Shown here one piece after another: positions 62,119 to 64,000 of a DNA stretch of 64,000 nucleotides; position 1 is the first letter of the stretch, and each line of letters opens with the position of its first letter. The notes beneath the pieces are model-generated. The model was not told the origin of the DNA. It ran no database searches and worked only from the letters and a program-made list of their open reading frames with translations. The DNA lies in assembly GCF_003544915.1 (NCBI RefSeq), contig NZ_CP032097.1, positions 2,728,001-2,792,000 of the forward strand, read 5' to 3'. A program made the translations under genes and the position numbers. Source of the DNA: Arcobacter ellisii (GTDB taxonomy: Bacteria; Campylobacterota; Campylobacteria; Campylobacterales; Arcobacteraceae).

Positions 62119-62473
62119 TTTACTTTTAGTTCTAAATGCCGATGAAGATAAACATAAATATAAACACTCATACAAAAATCTTGATTATTTAGATTTAACT
62201 AATGAACAAGCAAAAGCTATAAAAAAGGCTTTAGTTGAGTTAAAAAAAGATTATGAAGATTTTTATGAATACAAAGAAAAACAAGAAGATATTTTAGAAG
62301 ATATTATAAAAGCAGATAATTTTGATGAAGAATTATATTATAGAACTATTATGGATTTAAAAACAAAAGCCACAAAACTTGAAGTAAAAAGAATCAAAAA
62401 AATCCATGAAGTTTTAAATGAAAAACAAAAAGAAGAGTTTGCTGATTATTTAGAGGAGTGGGAAATTGAATAA
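62084..62473 (+). CDS. Spy/CpxP-like periplasmic LTxxQ-motif protein
   Basis: About 129 residues with a signal peptide ('KILKIFLILSSLLLVLNAD') and a highly charged helical mature part carrying two LTxxQ-like motifs, 'LTNEQAKAIKKAL' and 'LNEKQKEEFADYL'. This is like Spy, CpxP and ZraP, small periplasmic chaperones or metal-responsive modulators of two-component systems. Start options are the TTG at 62078 or the ATG at 62084; both overlap the cytochrome gene. It precedes a response regulator and kinase, so it may modulate that kinase. Confidence 0.75.
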   Translation: MKILKIFLILSSLLLVLNADEDKHKYKHSYKNLDYLDLTNEQAKAIKKALVELKKDYEDFYEYKEKQEDILEDIIKADNFDEELYYRTIMDLKTKATKLEVKRIKKIHEVLNEKQKEEFADYLEEWEIE

Positions 62474-63128
62474 AAAAGTTTTATTGATTGAAGATGATTT
62501 ACAAATGCAAAAATTTATAATCGAATATTTAAAAGATTATGGATTTGATTGTATTGCTTTTGACCAACCAAAAGATGCCATTGAAAATTTTAAAGAAAAT
62601 GACTACTCAATTATAATTTTAGATTTGATGCTTCCTGAAATGGATGGATTTGATCTGTTTAAAAAATTAAAACAAATCAAAAATACTCCAATAATAATCT
62701 CAAGTGCTAGAGGAGATATTGGAAATAAAATCCATGGTTTTGAACTTGGAGCTGATGATTATCTTGCAAAACCTTATGAACCAAGAGAATTGGTTTTAAG
62801 AATTGAACATATTTTGAAAAAAAGTTTTAACAAAACTATAAATATTGGTGATTTTGTAATTGATAAGGAAAATCGTACTGTATTTATGGATAATTATCCA
62901 ATTGACTTTACAAAAATTGAGTTTGAAATTTTTCTGTTTTTAATTGAAAATCAAAATAAAATCTCTTCAAGAGAACAGATTTTAAATGCAACTTCTTTAG
63001 ATATAAATACAAAAAATAGAACTATTGATATGCATATTTCAAACATAAGATTTAAAATTGGTGATGATTCAAAAAACCCTAAATATATAAAATCTGTTTG
63101 GGGAATTGGTTATAAGTTTGTTGGATAA
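62466..63128 (+). CDS. OmpR/PhoB-family response regulator
   Basis: A 220-residue regulator: receiver domain with the phosphorylation site Asp53 in 'IIILDLMLPEMDG' and 'DDYLAKPYEPREL', then a winged-helix C-terminal domain with 'RTIDMHISNIRFKIG' and 'YIKSVWGIGYKFVG'. It starts with TTG at 62466, 8 nt before the previous gene's stop. It probably controls this operon from the TTGTCAA direct repeat upstream. Confidence 0.95.
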   Translation: MNKKVLLIEDDLQMQKFIIEYLKDYGFDCIAFDQPKDAIENFKENDYSIIILDLMLPEMDGFDLFKKLKQIKNTPIIISSARGDIGNKIHGFELGADDYLAKPYEPRELVLRIEHILKKSFNKTINIGDFVIDKENRTVFMDNYPIDFTKIEFEIFLFLIENQNKISSREQILNATSLDINTKNRTIDMHISNIRFKIGDDSKNPKYIKSVWGIGYKFVG

Positions 63129-63131
63129 ATT

Positions 63132-64000
63132 ATGTCAATATTAAAAAAAATATCTATTTTATTTGTTTTGAGTTTTATTTTGATGATTACCATTGGTTCG
63201 TGGATTGATAATATAAATTCAAAAAGAATGGATAATTTAGTAAAAGAGAAATACCTAAAAGTAATAGAAGATATTTTTAGAAATATTGAAAATAAAAACT
63301 ATATAAATACTATATTTCAAAGAAATCAATTAGAACTTTTAAAAGATTTCAAAATTTCCAATGAAGAGATAATTTATGAACAAAACTATACTTTTGGACA
63401 TATTCTTATTTTAAAAAAAACTTTTGATGATGAGTTTATTATAAAAATAAACTATTTAGATGAAGAGTATATTTTAAAAACTGCCGATGAAGAAAATCTT
63501 AATGATAAAACTATTTTAAATCTTCTTGTATTTTTAGATATTTTTACTCTTTTATTAATCTTTTTATATATTTTAAAACTTTTATCACCTCTAAAAACTA
63601 TTACAAAAGATATAAAAAATTTTGCATCTGGTGATTTATCAACAAGAATAGATATAAACTCAAATGATGAAATAGGAACTTTGGCAAATAGTTTTAATAA
63701 TATGGCAAGTTCACTAGAAAACTCTATAAAAACAAGGGAAGAACTTTTAAGAGATATTGGACATGAACTGCGAACTCCAATAGCAAAAGGAAAATTTGCA
63801 ATTGAAAAAATAGATGATTTTTCTCAAAAAGAGTTACTAAAAAAGATTTTTTCTGATTTAGAAACTTTGACAAATGAGTTAATTGAACTTGAAAAACTAA
63901 ATCTAACTAAATTAAATCCAACAACATTTAGTGCTGAAACTTTAGTTTTAGAATCTTTAGGAAAACTATATTTAGATGATGAATCAAAAATCCAAATAGA
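63132..64000 (+). CDS. Sensor histidine kinase (3' end outside the window)
   Basis: The frame opens at the ATG 63132, 3 nt after the regulator gene, and runs past the right edge. The visible ~289 residues show an N-terminal membrane helix ('ISILFVLSFILMITIGSW'), a small periplasmic sensor region (about 25-128), a second helix (about 129-150), a HAMP domain ('LSPLKTITKDIKNFASGDLSTRI') and the phosphoacceptor 'RDIGHELRTPIAKGKFAIEK'. The ATPase domain is not in view. It resembles CusS/ArsS-type kinases. It pairs with the adjacent regulator. Confidence 0.93.
   Translation, partial: MSILKKISILFVLSFILMITIGSWIDNINSKRMDNLVKEKYLKVIEDIFRNIENKNYINTIFQRNQLELLKDFKISNEEIIYEQNYTFGHILILKKTFDDEFIIKINYLDEEYILKTADEENLNDKTILNLLVFLDIFTLLLIFLYILKLLSPLKTITKDIKNFASGDLSTRIDINSNDEIGTLANSFNNMASSLENSIKTREELLRDIGHELRTPIAKGKFAIEKIDDFSQKELLKKIFSDLETLTNELIELEKLNLTKLNPTTFSAETLVLESLGKLYLDDESKIQI

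Overview
The window is strongly AT-rich chromosomal DNA with tightly packed genes, many 1-14 nt overlaps and frequent TTG/GTG starts. Gene content fits a Campylobacterota bacterium of the Arcobacter group: tandem bacteriohemerythrin, an SHP/diheme cytochrome/cytochrome b operon with its own two-component system, APS-reductase sulfate assimilation, an EptA-PAP2-DgkA lipid module and a CIRCE-controlled small heat shock protein. This assignment is inferred from gene families, not from a marker gene. I saw no rRNA, tRNA, CRISPR array, insertion sequence or prophage.

Layout. 1-2.3 kb: the start of a gene leaving the left edge, a small membrane protein, a Crp/Fnr regulator facing a YgbA-type nitrosative-stress gene across an FNR-type palindrome, and ung. 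2.4-5.5 kb: an aldehyde dehydrogenase with an acetolactate-synthase-like TPP enzyme. 5.7-8.7 kb: a coupled lemA-TPM-TPM-gph run, then a Rof-like gene. 8.7-10.6 kb: a MarR regulator with a perfect operator, an MFS drug exporter and a DUF2798 protein. 11.1-18.2 kb: tandem hemerythrin, a small secreted protein and a complete RND efflux operon. 18.3-24.9 kb: an M48 protease, a DUF4062 gene split at an A AAA AAG site, a large imperfect palindrome, a flavoprotein, a MoxR/VWA pair and a cupin.

25-33.7 kb is a sulfur assimilation operon: metY, a CymR-like Rrf2 regulator, cysK, DUF2061, cysH, cysD, cysN and a sulfite-reductase-like protein lacking the usual cluster cysteines, followed by a class V PLP enzyme. 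33.7-36.4 kb holds an outer-membrane barrel gene that may use a non-AUG start, a metallophosphoesterase, and hsp20 with two CIRCE elements and a 31-codon downstream ORF. 36.5-43.2 kb is cassette A: transglutaminase-DUF2126, a circularly permuted ATP-grasp/alpha-E fusion, and a second transglutaminase. 43.2-51.1 kb holds a chemoreceptor and a sulfate ABC transporter operon (sbp, EAL protein, cysT, cysW, cysA) with an Fe-S type Rrf2 regulator and three copies of a shared 14-bp motif. 51.2-55.1 kb is cassette B: a separate circularly permuted ATP-grasp, alpha-E, an AstE/AspA-like zinc hydrolase and a paralogue that has lost its zinc ligands.

55.3-64 kb holds typA, eptA-PAP2-dgkA, and the SHP-DHC-cytochrome b-Spy-like-response regulator-histidine kinase operon, which runs off the right edge. 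The least understood content is the pair of amide-ligase/transglutaminase cassettes. Together they carry ATP-dependent ligase-like, transglutaminase and aspartoacylase-like parts, and their substrate cannot be read from the sequence.
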